Shown here: positions 16,331 to 25,456 of the stretch, one piece after another | Layout of the letters: each line of letters starts with the position of its first letter | Position numbering within the stretch: position 1 is the first letter of the stretch | Source: Blautia hansenii | GTDB lineage: Bacteria; Bacillota; Clostridia; Lachnospirales; Lachnospiraceae | DNA length: 64,000 nt | Assembly (NCBI RefSeq): GCF_013304445.1 | Contig: NZ_JAAITA010000004.1 | Coordinates: 124,001-188,000 of the forward strand | Direction: 5' to 3' | Program-made: the position numbers and the translations under genes | Notes under the pieces: generated by a model | What the model was told of the DNA's origin: nothing | Database searches by the model: none | What the model saw: only the letters and a program-made list of their open reading frames with translations

Positions 16331-17278
16331 TTACCGCTCTTCACGGAAATAATTCACACCGCAGGATTTCGGCTGCGCATTCTCCTTAGAGAAGCGAATG
16401 GAGGTCACAACCAGCACCACAATCGTCATGAGGAACGGAATCATGTCAAAAATAGAGCTTGGAATCACCTGAGGTACATAGTATTTCAGAACGCTGAAAC
16501 CGCCAAATACCAAGGCTGCCAAAATAGCTCTGTTGGGATTCCAGGTTGCAAAGATAACCAAAGCCACCGCAATCCATCCAAGTCCGTTTACGCAGCTTGT
16601 CACCCACACACCATTACAAATAATCATAGAACAGTAAGCACCACCGATACCGCACAAGCCGCCGCCCAGCATCAGATTCAGGTATTTCAGTTTCGTAACC
16701 GGAATTCCCGCTGCATCTGCTGCCGCCGGATTCTCGCCTACCGCCCGGACATTCAGACCTGCTTTCGTTCTATGGAGATAAATGGCGCACAGAATAGCCG
16801 CAGCCACACCCAGGTACACAAAAATATTATAGTTAAAAAGCAGTTTTCCCAGTACCGGAATATCGGTCAGGAAAGGAATCTCCACCTTTCCCAGACTGTC
16901 CAGAATTCCTTCCGGCAGCTTTAAAGAGGTGCTTCCGCTCTTTTCCCTTACAAAATCACCTACAAAGTTACTAAAACCAATGCCGAAAATGGTAAGCGTC
17001 AGACCGGTCACATTCTGGTCTGCCATAAAGGTAACAGTCAGAACCGCATAGATAAGCGCACCCAGCATACCGGTCACAAAGGCTGCAATCAAGGCAAACA
17101 CCAGATTGTCTGTCCAGTATCCCACCACAAATCCGCCTACGGCACCAATGGACATCATCCCTTCCACACCCAGGTTCAGATGTCCTGCTTTTTCATTGAT
17201 AATTTCTCCCAGAATTCCGAACAGCAGAGGTGTTCCCGCAAGAACTGCTGCTACGAAAAAGTTTACAAAGAAATCCAT
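16331..17278 (-). CDS. Nucleoside-type ABC transporter permease, NupQ-like
   Basis: Membrane permease of the branched/BMP-linked family (315 aa, about eight to nine hydrophobic segments). The INEKAGHLNLGVEGMM piece near the start and NPAAADAAGIPVTK loop are typical. It overlaps the preceding permease gene by a single base and completes a BMP-ATPase-permease-permease set, the layout of purine nucleoside importers. Confidence 0.85.
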   Translation of the reverse strand: MDFFVNFFVAAVLAGTPLLFGILGEIINEKAGHLNLGVEGMMSIGAVGGFVVGYWTDNLVFALIAAFVTGMLGALIYAVLTVTFMADQNVTGLTLTIFGIGFSNFVGDFVREKSGSTSLKLPEGILDSLGKVEIPFLTDIPVLGKLLFNYNIFVYLGVAAAILCAIYLHRTKAGLNVRAVGENPAAADAAGIPVTKLKYLNLMLGGGLCGIGGAYCSMIICNGVWVTSCVNGLGWIAVALVIFATWNPNRAILAALVFGGFSVLKYYVPQVIPSSIFDMIPFLMTIVVLVVTSIRFSKENAQPKSCGVNYFREER

Positions 17279-18363
17279 TATGCATGTCCTCCTTTCCTGC
17301 GTGTCACAAATTTATACCGTACAAAGAATTCACAGCCCAGTACAAAGAACAGAATGATTCCCTGCAGCACATCTGCGGAATAAGCAGACAGGCCGTGAGC
17401 AGACTGCATAACGGTACTTCCCTTTTCCAGTACCGCAAAGAGGAAAGAAACCACCAGAATTCCTACTGGATTTAACTGTGCCAGCCATGCCACAATGATA
17501 GCCGTAAAACCTACGCCTCCGGCTACAGATGTGGTCAGTGTCAGGTCAGAACCGCTGGCCTGTACCATACCGGCAATCCCGCAGATTCCTCCGGAAAATG
17601 CCATGGTACGGAGCACAATCTTTTTATAATTCATTCCCGCATAGTTGGCTGTCGCCCGGCTTTCCCCTACGACACCGATTTCATATCCCTGCTTTGTAAA
17701 TTTCAGATAAATAAAAACAATAACCACCAGAACAAGACCAATCAGCCAGCCTGCATGTACGCCGAAAATTTTATCCAGCTGCGCATTTTCTCCAAATCTG
17801 GCAATTTTCGGAAATCCGGAAGAATTTGGGTCTTTCCACGGGCCGTCACGCAAAAAAGAAATCAGATACAAAGCCACATAGTTCAGCATCAGTGTAAACA
17901 GTGTTTCATTGGTATCAAATTTCGCCTTGAAAAGTGCCGGAATCAGCCCCCACAAAGCGCCGCCCAGCATACCGGCCAGGAACATGCAAATCATCAGCAG
18001 CCAGTGCGGAAAATCCCAGCAAAACAGAGCAAAATAGGTGGCAAAAATAGCCCCCATAATAATCTGTCCTTCTGCACCGATATTCCAGAACCGCATCTTA
18101 AAGGCCAGCGTTACACCAAGAGCCGGAATCAGAAGAGGCACCATCAGCTTAATAGTTGCCTGAAAGGCCATAGTACTTCTAAATGCACCGGATACAATGG
18201 TTCCGTATACGGAAAATGGATTATATCCGATAAAGAGTATGAACAATCCCCCTGCCACAATGGCAAGAAGAACAGAGAGCAGACGCAGACGGATAATCTG
18301 GCCATGGGATCTCTCACTTCTCTTCTCAATACGAATCAGGGGTTCTTTTCTGCTGTTTTCCAT
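17278..18363 (-). CDS. Nucleoside-type ABC transporter permease, NupP-like
   Basis: Second permease of the same importer (361 aa) with about nine hydrophobic segments. MRFWNIGAEGQIIMGA and the cytoplasmic GESRATANYAGMNYKK loop are family landmarks. It shares single-base overlaps with the ATPase gene before it and the permease after it, indicating tight translational coupling. Confidence 0.85.
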   Translation of the reverse strand: MENSRKEPLIRIEKRSERSHGQIIRLRLLSVLLAIVAGGLFILFIGYNPFSVYGTIVSGAFRSTMAFQATIKLMVPLLIPALGVTLAFKMRFWNIGAEGQIIMGAIFATYFALFCWDFPHWLLMICMFLAGMLGGALWGLIPALFKAKFDTNETLFTLMLNYVALYLISFLRDGPWKDPNSSGFPKIARFGENAQLDKIFGVHAGWLIGLVLVVIVFIYLKFTKQGYEIGVVGESRATANYAGMNYKKIVLRTMAFSGGICGIAGMVQASGSDLTLTTSVAGGVGFTAIIVAWLAQLNPVGILVVSFLFAVLEKGSTVMQSAHGLSAYSADVLQGIILFFVLGCEFFVRYKFVTRRKGGHA

Positions 18364-19883
18364 TATGCTTCTTCCCTCCTCTTACCTGCCATCATCAGTC
18401 CCAAATCTTCTTTGGTGGTTGTCTTGGCATCTACAATTCCCGTAGCTTCCCCGTGGCACATAACCATGATTCTGTCAGAAATCTGCAGAAGCACGTCCAA
18501 ATCCTCTCCGATAAACAACACGGCAACGCCCTTTTTCTTCTGCTCGTTAAGCAGGTCATAAATCGTGTAAGAAGAGTTGATATCCAGTCCCCGGACAGGA
18601 TAAGCTGTCACCAGAACAGACGGATTTGACTCAATTTCCCGCCCCAGAAGCACCTTCTGGACATTTCCTCCTGACATCAGCCGCACTGGAGTATCCACAC
18701 CGGGTGTTACCACTTCCAGCTTCTTCACCAGTTCCTCAGCCATCTTTCTGGCTGGTTTTCTGTCTATAAAAATCCCTTTATTTTTGTCGTAGGTTTTCAG
18801 AAGAATATTATCTACCATACCCATGGACGCCACAAGTCCCATACCCAGACGATCCTCCGGCACAAATCCCAGACTGATTCCCAGATTGGCAATCTCTCTT
18901 GGACTTTTTCCCACAATATTCTCTTTATTGTGCAGAATTGCTCCCTTATCTACCGGAATCAACCCTGCAATACTTTCACATAGTTCCTTCTGTCCGCTGC
19001 CGGCCACACCAGCCACACCCAGAATTTCACCGGCCTTGATTTCCAGACTCAAATCCTTTACAGCCATAGTTCCGTCTGCAGATTTCACAGAAAGATCTAC
19101 GATTTTCAGTCTGGTAAACACATTTTCACATTTCGGGCGCTGGATTTCCAGTGTCACAGGGCGTCCCACCATCAGCTCTGTCAGCTGTTTTTCATTGGTC
19201 TCGCAGGTATTTACTGTATCAATACTCTGACCCTTCCTGAGAATAGTTACCCGGTCACTAATTTCCATAACCTCGTTCAGCTTGTGGGTAATAATGATAA
19301 TAGCGCTTCCCTGTTCCCGCATCTTCCGCAGAATGGCAAACAGCTTTTTCGTCTCCTGGGGAGTCAGCACGGCAGTAGGTTCGTCCAGAATCAGAATATC
19401 TGCATTACGGTACAATACTTTCAGAATCTCTACGGTCTGCTTTTCACTGACAGACATATTGTAAATCTTTTTCTCCGGTTCTACTTCCAGTCCGTATTTT
19501 TCTGTCAGTTTTAAAAGACGTTCTTTTAATTCTTTTGGCTTTACTCGTTTCCCTTCCATTCCCATAGCCACATTATCCATGGCTGAAAATACATCTACCA
19601 GCTTAAAATGCTGATGAATCATACCGATTCCCAGTTTTCCTGCATCCATGGGAGAGTTGATGGTTACCTCTTTCCCATTTACTTTAATAACGCCTTCGTC
19701 AGGGTGATAAATTCCCGAAATCATATTCATAAGCGTTGTCTTACCGGATCCGTTTTCACCTAAAAGCGCCAAAATTTCTCCTCTGCGCACTTCCAGATTA
19801 ATATGGTCATTGGCGACAACACTTCCGAAGGTTTTGGTAATTCCCTGAAGCTCAATGGCATTCTCTTTCTTTTCCAAAGCCAA
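18363..19883 (-). CDS. Nucleoside-type ABC transporter ATPase with two ABC domains, NupO-like
   Basis: ATPase of 506 aa with two fused ABC domains, as in sugar and nucleoside importers. Domain one has GENGSGKTT, the YNMSVSEKQ signature and LILDEPTAVLTP. Domain two has the degenerate GVAGSGQKE loop and an LMSGGNVQKVLLGRE signature; its Walker B-side reads VTAYPVRGLD instead of a canonical DEP, so only one site is likely fully active, as is common in this family. The frame starts at TTG 19883, with AGAGGTGA six bases upstream; no ATG fits better. Confidence 0.87.
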   Translation of the reverse strand: MALEKKENAIELQGITKTFGSVVANDHINLEVRRGEILALLGENGSGKTTLMNMISGIYHPDEGVIKVNGKEVTINSPMDAGKLGIGMIHQHFKLVDVFSAMDNVAMGMEGKRVKPKELKERLLKLTEKYGLEVEPEKKIYNMSVSEKQTVEILKVLYRNADILILDEPTAVLTPQETKKLFAILRKMREQGSAIIIITHKLNEVMEISDRVTILRKGQSIDTVNTCETNEKQLTELMVGRPVTLEIQRPKCENVFTRLKIVDLSVKSADGTMAVKDLSLEIKAGEILGVAGVAGSGQKELCESIAGLIPVDKGAILHNKENIVGKSPREIANLGISLGFVPEDRLGMGLVASMGMVDNILLKTYDKNKGIFIDRKPARKMAEELVKKLEVVTPGVDTPVRLMSGGNVQKVLLGREIESNPSVLVTAYPVRGLDINSSYTIYDLLNEQKKKGVAVLFIGEDLDVLLQISDRIMVMCHGEATGIVDAKTTTKEDLGLMMAGKRREEA

Positions 19884-19989
19884 CTCGTGTCACCTCTCAT
19901 TTCTTTTGTTGAATTCTCACATCGCATACTGATTCATTGTATCAGAGAAAGAAGTAGTGCACAAGGGCTTTTCTGCTTTTTCACAGAGC

Positions 19990-20027
19990 AAAAAGAAGGT
20001 GCTTCAACTTTCGTCTCAGCACCTTCT
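19990..20027 (-). terminator. Terminator between the BMP lipoprotein gene and the ATPase gene
   Basis: A 10-bp stem (AGAAGGTGCT, 20027-20018 with 20003-19994) is followed by T5. It lies inside the transport operon and would allow more binding protein than ATPase to be made. Confidence 0.75.
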
Positions 20028-20037
20028 TCTATCATTT

Positions 20038-21246
20038 TTATTTTACTACAATATTCTTGTAATACCAGTTGATACCGCCTGTAATAGTCGCATCATCTAA
20101 AGTTTTTCCTTCTTCTCCTACGGTTTTACCGTCATTCGTTTCCAGAACACCGTCAAATACGTTAAAGCCGTCTTCTACAATTTTCTTTCTGGCTTCCTCT
20201 ACTTTTTCCTGTGTGCCAGGTGCAACGATATCTTCATTTAACGGAGTGATGTCTACCAGACCGTCATCCATGCCGCCAAAGTAGTTTTCAGATGTCCAGG
20301 TTCCGTCAATAACTTTTTGTACAGCCTGTGTATAGTACACTCCCCAGTTCCAGACAACGGAAGTCAGAGTTGCTTTCGGCGCATCATTCATCATATCAGA
20401 GTTATATCCAACGCCCCATACGCCTGCAGATTCTGCCTCAGTCTGTGGATTTGGAGTATCGCAGTGCTGTCCGATAACGTCACAGCCCTCTGCAATCAGA
20501 GCTTTTGCCGCATTGGTTTCTTCTGTTGGAGAAAGCCAGCTGTTTGTTACTTTTACATAAACCTGTGCATCCGGATTTACTTCTGCAACACCAATAGCAA
20601 ACGCATCTGCACCTCCGGTTACTTCTGAGTTTTCAGAACCCATAGCTGCTACATAACCGATTTTGTTTGTTTCTGTTTTCATACCTGCTACAATACCGGA
20701 TAAATATCTGGCCTGATAAATTCTTCCGAAATAGTTATTGAAGTTTGTGTCGTTTGATTTATAGCCTGTACCATGTGAGAAAATAACATCCGGATATTCT
20801 TCTGCCAGAGCTTCGCAGGTATCCATGTAGTTAAAGCTGGTTGCAAAGATAATCTGGCATCCTTCTTCGATACACTCTCTCATAGCCTGTTCAGTCATAG
20901 TCGGGTCTGCATCAGGAATGTTGTTTTTTCTGATAATCTGGCTGTCTTCCAGCCCCAGTTCCTTCTGCATCTCTACGATTCCCTGGTCATGAGCGTAGCT
21001 GTATCCGGAGCCGTCTGCAGGATCGCCAATGTGAATAACGCCTACTTTTAAATCTTCCTTTGCTACCGGTGCAAAGTTGCTTTTTCCATCTTCTTTGTCC
21101 TCTCCTGCATCCGCACTTTCTTCTGTCTGTGCGCTGTCTGTCTTGGAAGCATTTTGGTCTTCCACCCCCTGCTGCTGTCCGCAGCCTGCCATTAATGTTC
21201 CAACCATGGCAAGAGAAAGTAACACACCTAAGATTTTCTTCTTCAT
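20038..21246 (-). CDS. BMP-family substrate-binding lipoprotein (nucleoside-type)
   Basis: Extracytoplasmic binding lipoprotein of the Bmp/PnrA/TmpC family (402 aa), which in characterised members binds purine nucleosides. The signal peptide ends in the lipobox MAGC, so Cys22 is the lipid site. KVGVIHIGDPADGSGYSYAHDQG, YFGRIYQARYLSGIVAG and KIGYVAAMGS are typical. It is the first gene of the importer; an AGGAGGAAA site lies before the ATG. The ligand is inferred from family and operon layout. Confidence 0.87.
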   Translation of the reverse strand: MKKKILGVLLSLAMVGTLMAGCGQQQGVEDQNASKTDSAQTEESADAGEDKEDGKSNFAPVAKEDLKVGVIHIGDPADGSGYSYAHDQGIVEMQKELGLEDSQIIRKNNIPDADPTMTEQAMRECIEEGCQIIFATSFNYMDTCEALAEEYPDVIFSHGTGYKSNDTNFNNYFGRIYQARYLSGIVAGMKTETNKIGYVAAMGSENSEVTGGADAFAIGVAEVNPDAQVYVKVTNSWLSPTEETNAAKALIAEGCDVIGQHCDTPNPQTEAESAGVWGVGYNSDMMNDAPKATLTSVVWNWGVYYTQAVQKVIDGTWTSENYFGGMDDGLVDITPLNEDIVAPGTQEKVEEARKKIVEDGFNVFDGVLETNDGKTVGEEGKTLDDATITGGINWYYKNIVVK

Positions 21247-21310
21247 GATTTTCCTCCTAAAGTTTTAATGTTATCATAGACCATTTTACAAAAACTATCC
21301 ATGAAACTAC

Positions 21311-21339
21311 ATGATAGCACCATATAATTTATTTTTCAA
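21311..21339 (-). promoter_or_regulatory. Promoter of the nucleoside importer operon
   Basis: Minus-strand -35 TTGAAA (21339-21334), 17-bp spacer, -10 TATCAT (21316-21311), about 65 bp before the lipoprotein start. Confidence 0.65.
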
Positions 21340-21356
21340 CCGCATTTTTCGGTTTT

Positions 21357-22394
21357 CTATGGGTTCAGAGTTTCATATACCATTTGAGAAAGTTCATGCA
21401 TGTCGCTGTAAACGCCTTCCTCACTGTCAAATTCCCGGGTCATAATACACAGGATAAAATCTGTTTCTTCTCCGTATACAATCGCCACATCATGCTGTAC
21501 ATCCGAGGTTTCTCCCGTTTTATTGGCTACCTTCGTTCCCTTTGGCAGTCCTCCCGGTATTTTTACCGTATTTTCCTGTTTCAAAAGCAAATGCAGCATA
21601 CTTGCGGATTTTTCCTGACTTATGCAGCTTCCCTTATAAATCTGTTCCAGCAGCTTTCCGCAGTCCTTTACCGTTGTAACGTTATCGCCTCCATTGTCCG
21701 AATCAAAGCTGGAATAAGCAGGATGAAGCGTTGTATGTACCTCTGTATCCTCAAAACCGTTTTCTTCAAGATATGCATTGATTTTACTGCAGGCTTCTGT
21801 AAAATCCCGATCCGCCGACTGTAGTTTCACCAGTTCATTGTATGCTTCATTATCTGACACTGTAATCATTTCTTCTAACAGTCTTCCCACCTCTTCTACC
21901 GCTGCCTCTTCACTGTCCGCATACGCTTTCTCATGCTCCAGTATTTCTCCCATATTTTCATAAGACGCCGCCATTGCAAAGAGCTTTATCAGACTTGCCG
22001 GATACATGGGAGTATTATTCACGACGATTTCGTTGTCATAATTCATTTCCTGAATATAAACGCTCCACTCGCCAGAAAAATCACTCAACAGGTTTTCCAC
22101 ATCTTCCTTTAGGTTTTCCATAACCTGCACCTGCTCTTCTTCCGCTTCCTGATGCGCATCCTTACGTTCTTGTTTTCTTTCTTCCTCTGCCTTTTCTTTG
22201 GCAGCCTGTTCCTCTTTCTTCTGCTGGATTTCTTTCTGCTCTGCTTTTTCCGCCCTTATCACACAGGCACTGTAAATGCCAACACCTACCCCTGCCAGGG
22301 CAATTACTGTCAAAGCTATTCTCTTTTTCAGTATCTGCCGTCTCAGCATTGCCTTTTTTCTACGGCGTCTTAACCGTTCCTGTTCTTCCGTCAT
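21357..22394 (-). CDS. Membrane-anchored serine hydrolase with class A beta-lactamase fold
   Basis: 345 aa. A basic N-terminus (RLRRRRKK) and one membrane helix (about 27-46) are followed by a Lys/Glu-rich coiled coil (about 47-95), which places the catalytic domain outside the cell. The domain has the three penicillin-recognising motifs: SLIK (Ser-x-x-Lys), SDN and KTG. I do not see the ExxLN motif that supplies the deacylating Glu of class A beta-lactamases, so true beta-lactamase activity is doubtful; a cell-wall peptidase or a penicillin-binding sensor is as likely. It lies 15 bp after an alpha/beta hydrolase gene on the same strand. Confidence 0.8.
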   Translation of the reverse strand: MTEEQERLRRRRKKAMLRRQILKKRIALTVIALAGVGVGIYSACVIRAEKAEQKEIQQKKEEQAAKEKAEEERKQERKDAHQEAEEEQVQVMENLKEDVENLLSDFSGEWSVYIQEMNYDNEIVVNNTPMYPASLIKLFAMAASYENMGEILEHEKAYADSEEAAVEEVGRLLEEMITVSDNEAYNELVKLQSADRDFTEACSKINAYLEENGFEDTEVHTTLHPAYSSFDSDNGGDNVTTVKDCGKLLEQIYKGSCISQEKSASMLHLLLKQENTVKIPGGLPKGTKVANKTGETSDVQHDVAIVYGEETDFILCIMTREFDSEEGVYSDMHELSQMVYETLNP

Positions 22395-22409
22395 CTTTCT
22401 GTGCTCCCT

Positions 22410-23324
22410 CTATTTTTCCAGATATTGCAAAATATTTCTAAAAACTTCTTCTTTTCCCTGTTCATTGAGAATCTCATGGCGCATGCCCGGATATCTTTTT
22501 CCCGTCACCTTCTGATACCCCACTGCTTTCAAAAACTGCAGTTCCTGCACAAATTTTCTGCCGTTTCCAATACAGGGGTCTTCCTCGCCTCCCAGAAACA
22601 ATATGGGAAGCTTTTGGTTTCTGACATTCCATCCTTTTTTGCTATAGGCGCTTTTCGTCAGATGAAACAGACTCTCAAATCCATCTGTGGTAAACACAAA
22701 GCCGCAAAGCGGAGATTGGTCATAGGCTTCTACCACTTTTTCATCCGAACATATCCATGCAGAAGGACTTCCTTCTTTCCTGAATCTGGACGCAAACGGT
22801 CCAAAGGCCAGCAGCTGAATTTCTTTGCTCCTGTAACTGCCGCCTCTTAGCTTTTTCTGGACTTTTGCCAGCCAAAGCCCTGCATCCACTGCCGGATTTT
22901 TGCTGGGAGGTCCTGTAAGAACCAGTTTATCCAGTTCTTCATCATACTGTTTCAGGTAATTCCTGGCCACTAATGTTCCCATACTGTGTCCCAGCATATA
23001 AAAGGGCAGACCTGCAAACCTATCTTTTGCCCACCTGGTAACCTGATGTAAATCTTCTATAATTCCTTTTTCTTTTGTATTATAAAAATATCCCAGGTCT
23101 TCTTTTTCCCTTACGCTGCCTCCATGCCCTCTGTGGTCGTGAATCACAGCCACATATCCATGTCCTGCCAGAAATTTCATGAAAGGAAGATATCTTTCTT
23201 TATGTTCACTCATACCATGAGAAATCTGTACTACACCTCTTACCTTTTTCTCCGGCTCTGTCCAAAGCACAGACAGGGTAAGCCCATCCTGTTTGGAAAT
23301 GAGTTCTGCTGTATTTTGTATCAT
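22410..23324 (-). CDS. Alpha/beta hydrolase, monoacylglycerol lipase/lysophospholipase-like
   Basis: Serine hydrolase of 304 aa. The nucleophile elbow is GHSMG, the oxyanion region is QISHGMSEH, and the DHRGHG stretch is typical of the monoacylglycerol lipase group. Likely acid and base are Asp in GGEEDPCIG and His in GMRHEIL. No signal peptide, so it is cytoplasmic. The ATG at 23324 follows GGAGGCGA. It is probably co-transcribed with the serine hydrolase gene; the substrate is unknown. Confidence 0.85.
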   Translation of the reverse strand: MIQNTAELISKQDGLTLSVLWTEPEKKVRGVVQISHGMSEHKERYLPFMKFLAGHGYVAVIHDHRGHGGSVREKEDLGYFYNTKEKGIIEDLHQVTRWAKDRFAGLPFYMLGHSMGTLVARNYLKQYDEELDKLVLTGPPSKNPAVDAGLWLAKVQKKLRGGSYRSKEIQLLAFGPFASRFRKEGSPSAWICSDEKVVEAYDQSPLCGFVFTTDGFESLFHLTKSAYSKKGWNVRNQKLPILFLGGEEDPCIGNGRKFVQELQFLKAVGYQKVTGKRYPGMRHEILNEQGKEEVFRNILQYLEK

Positions 23325-23374
23325 CAAATCGCCTCCATTCCCTTAATTTTTCTCACGAACTCTTTCAAAACCTA

Positions 23375-23423
23375 AAAAGAACCGGCGCTTCCTATGCATA
23401 CAACGTATGCCTCAAAAGCGCCA
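23375..23423 (-). terminator. Terminator of the ferredoxin gene
   Basis: Minus-strand hairpin with outer stem GGCGCTT/AAGCGCC (23423-23417 with 23391-23385) and inner stem GCATAC/GTATGC, then T5 at 23379-23375. Confidence 0.7.
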
Positions 23424-23441
23424 GCCCCTTCCGTGTCTTAA

Positions 23442-23828
23442 TTAATCTTCTACGATCTCCAGAACATCTGCCGGACAGGCTTTTGCACAGATACCACATG
23501 CAATACACTTGCTACTCACCGGTGATTCTTCTGCTTTTACCATAACGCCAAATGGACAGGCTTCTACACATTTGCCACATCCTGTACAGTTCTTCTTGTT
23601 GATCATGTATACGCCCTTGGCATTCTGTGTAATTGCGCCTTCCGGACAGGCTTTCGCACATTTGCCGCACTGTACACATACCATAGGCTTTGCATCGCCC
23701 TTTTTGTCAATAATCTGGATACAGGACTTGTCCGGGTCAAACTCCTTATAAAAACTCTGAGAACATGCTCTCACACACTCCAGACATGCCATACATTTTG
23801 CACCTTTTACAACTTTCAGTTTTTTCAT
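23442..23828 (-). CDS. Polyferredoxin with four [4Fe-4S] cysteine motifs
   Basis: Electron carrier of 128 aa. Four CxxCxxCxxxC motifs are seen: CMACLECVRAC, CVQCGKCAKAC, CTGCGKCVEAC and CIACGICAKAC, enough for four clusters. This resembles the CooF/HydN-type subunits that serve CO dehydrogenase, hydrogenases or formate dehydrogenase, but no such partner gene lies nearby. The ATG at 23828 has GGAGGATTTTACC upstream; the longer frame to 23876 is unsupported. It stands between an alpha/beta hydrolase gene and a c-di-AMP receptor gene. Confidence 0.88.
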   Translation of the reverse strand: MKKLKVVKGAKCMACLECVRACSQSFYKEFDPDKSCIQIIDKKGDAKPMVCVQCGKCAKACPEGAITQNAKGVYMINKKNCTGCGKCVEACPFGVMVKAEESPVSSKCIACGICAKACPADVLEIVED

Positions 23829-23957
23829 GGTAAAATCCTCCGCTTTCGTGATAAAATTTGTATGCGCACAGCGCATTTCAGGTTGTTATCATCTGATAAT
23901 TTTACCATTTTATCGGCGATTTCTCAAGAAGATTTTCCTATATCTTATAACTTCTCT

Positions 23958-24296
23958 CTACAGTTTTAAGAACTGTTCTACATTCACAATAAATACTGTG
24001 GCACCGCCCACGTCAATGGTAACCGGAGGTGCAGCATATCCCAGAACAGGTCCCTTGCTTCCGGCTGAATAAGACGGCGTAATCATGACTTCTTTTCTTC
24101 TGGAACACTCTTCCTTAATAATTTCCAGGACAGTATCCACTTTTTCATCTTCCGTACCAATCATCAGTGTGGCATTGCCTTTTCTCAGAAATCCACCGGT
24201 ACTGGACAGCTTTGTTATGCTGATTTTCTCTTTATTCAACCGCTCTATCACAAATCCTTCGTCTTCTTTTCGTACAATGGCAAATATCATTTTCAT
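23958..24296 (-). CDS. darA: Cyclic-di-AMP receptor, PII-like (DarA/PstA)
   Basis: Small trimeric PII-like protein (112 aa) that binds cyclic di-AMP in Firmicutes. The STGGFLRKGNATLMIG segment is the hallmark of the YaaQ/PstA family, as is GGATVFIVNVEQF at the C-terminus. GGAGGTATGGGCTT lies just upstream of the ATG. It is monocistronic here. The downstream target is not known in the family. Confidence 0.92.
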   Translation of the reverse strand: MKMIFAIVRKEDEGFVIERLNKEKISITKLSSTGGFLRKGNATLMIGTEDEKVDTVLEIIKEECSRRKEVMITPSYSAGSKGPVLGYAAPPVTIDVGGATVFIVNVEQFLKL

Positions 24297-24434
24297 AAGC
24301 CCATACCTCCTTCATCCTTTCGGATTCTGCCTGTTTGTGCACAGGTATTTTTCTGTGAGGCTTATTATACCACATTTTACATCTTTAGGCAAAACAAAAA
24401 AGCCCCTGTATCCCAGGAACTTTTATACAAAAAA

Positions 24435-24507
24435 AGCGCGAGACGGGACTCGAACCCGCGGCCTCGACCTTGGCAAGGTCGCGCTCCACCAACTGAGCCA
24501 CTCGCGC
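24435..24507 (-). tRNA. tRNA-Gly (GCC anticodon)
   Basis: Cloverleaf on the minus strand: acceptor GCGCGAG (24507-24501) pairs with CTCGCGC (24442-24436), anticodon stem CGACC/GGTCG with loop TTGCCAA, and T-arm GCGGGTTCGAGTCCCGT. The discriminator base is U (24435), as usual for glycine. CCA is not encoded. A T run follows immediately and probably ends transcription. Confidence 0.95.
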
Positions 24508-24632
24508 ATATTGTGTTTTGAGGTGTTATCTCAAGCACAAGATATAATATACTATAAAACTTTTTGTTTGTCAACTATAATTTTAAAATTTTTTTAACTC
24601 ATTTTCTGAACCTTACAAAAACAAGAGCCAAA

Positions 24633-24660
24633 CGGGATATTGCTTAACCGCAGCATCCCG
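24633..24660 (-). terminator. Possible terminator after the nitroreductase gene
   Basis: Minus-strand CGGGAT (24660-24655) pairs with ATCCCG (24638-24633), with a moderate downstream T stretch (GTTTTTG). The stem is short. Confidence 0.4.
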
Positions 24661-24662
24661 CT

Positions 24663-25427
24663 TCAGGTACGCAAAATAGCGCTGAGCACATATTGATTGT
24701 TCGGAAAATTCTTATGAGTAATATCTTCCAGCCGAATCAGGTCCACATCCAACCACAATTCTTCTGCCACTACCATAAGATGCGAAAACATAATGCCAAA
24801 ATTCATTTCTTCATATTTCCCCATGTGACTCACAGTATGCTTTTTGGCAAACACATGAATCCGGTTATCATATACAACAAAACGCCAGGGCTGGCTGTTC
24901 ATGCTGGACGGAGCCAGGCGGGCTGCCTCTAAAAGCTGCTTCATCCACTGCCTCGGCACTTCTTTATAAACACATAACTCTTTTAAATCCATCCGCTTTG
25001 CGTCTACGGATTTTCTTGTATAGCTTCCTTTGCTCTTCCCAAAAGCCATGGTAATCATGAATTTTAAGCTGCCTTTGTGCGGGTTCCCCATCTTCGGCTT
25101 TACACTGCCCAAAAAACAGGTTCCAAGCCCTTTGGTACATAAAAAGAGCGCAAGCTGTTCCATAATATAACCTGCATTCATCTGAGCCAAATCCTTTTCT
25201 TCTGAATAAAAAGAAATATAATAAGGTGCTTTCACGCCCAGAAAGTGAATCCTCTTATTTTGCCCCTTCGTATTGTCTATAATAGAAATATCTGTGCGGA
25301 TACCGGGATTCAATCCTTCAATCTGCTCATAAAACTCCCTGAGTTCCTGCAGAATTTCGCTGTTCACAGGCTCCATTTCATAGCTGCGTACAGATTTTCT
25401 TAAAAAAATTGCTTCATATAAATTCAT
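24663..25427 (-). CDS. Nitroreductase family protein
   Basis: FMN-binding nitroreductase-fold protein of 254 aa. The N-terminal FLRKSVRSYE and the central RLAPSSMNSQPWRF segment are the FMN-contacting landmarks. The C-terminal half (GIMFSHLMVVAEELWLD) matches clostridial nitroreductases. No signal peptide. Its natural electron acceptor is unknown. It is divergent from the GntR-ABC operon with about 160 bp between them. Confidence 0.88.
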   Translation of the reverse strand: MNLYEAIFLRKSVRSYEMEPVNSEILQELREFYEQIEGLNPGIRTDISIIDNTKGQNKRIHFLGVKAPYYISFYSEEKDLAQMNAGYIMEQLALFLCTKGLGTCFLGSVKPKMGNPHKGSLKFMITMAFGKSKGSYTRKSVDAKRMDLKELCVYKEVPRQWMKQLLEAARLAPSSMNSQPWRFVVYDNRIHVFAKKHTVSHMGKYEEMNFGIMFSHLMVVAEELWLDVDLIRLEDITHKNFPNNQYVLSAILRT

Positions 25428-25456
25428 ATTCTCACCCTCAGCTTATTTGTAACAAT

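Noticed and set aside
21246-21357. Possible purine riboswitch upstream of the nucleoside importer
   Set aside because: Only about 65 bp lie between the promoter -10 and the start codon, and I saw no purine aptamer core or terminator hairpin.
21357-22394. Beta-lactamase resistance gene
   Set aside because: The motifs Ser-x-x-Lys, SDN and KTG are shared with peptidases, and the deacylation Glu motif is not seen.
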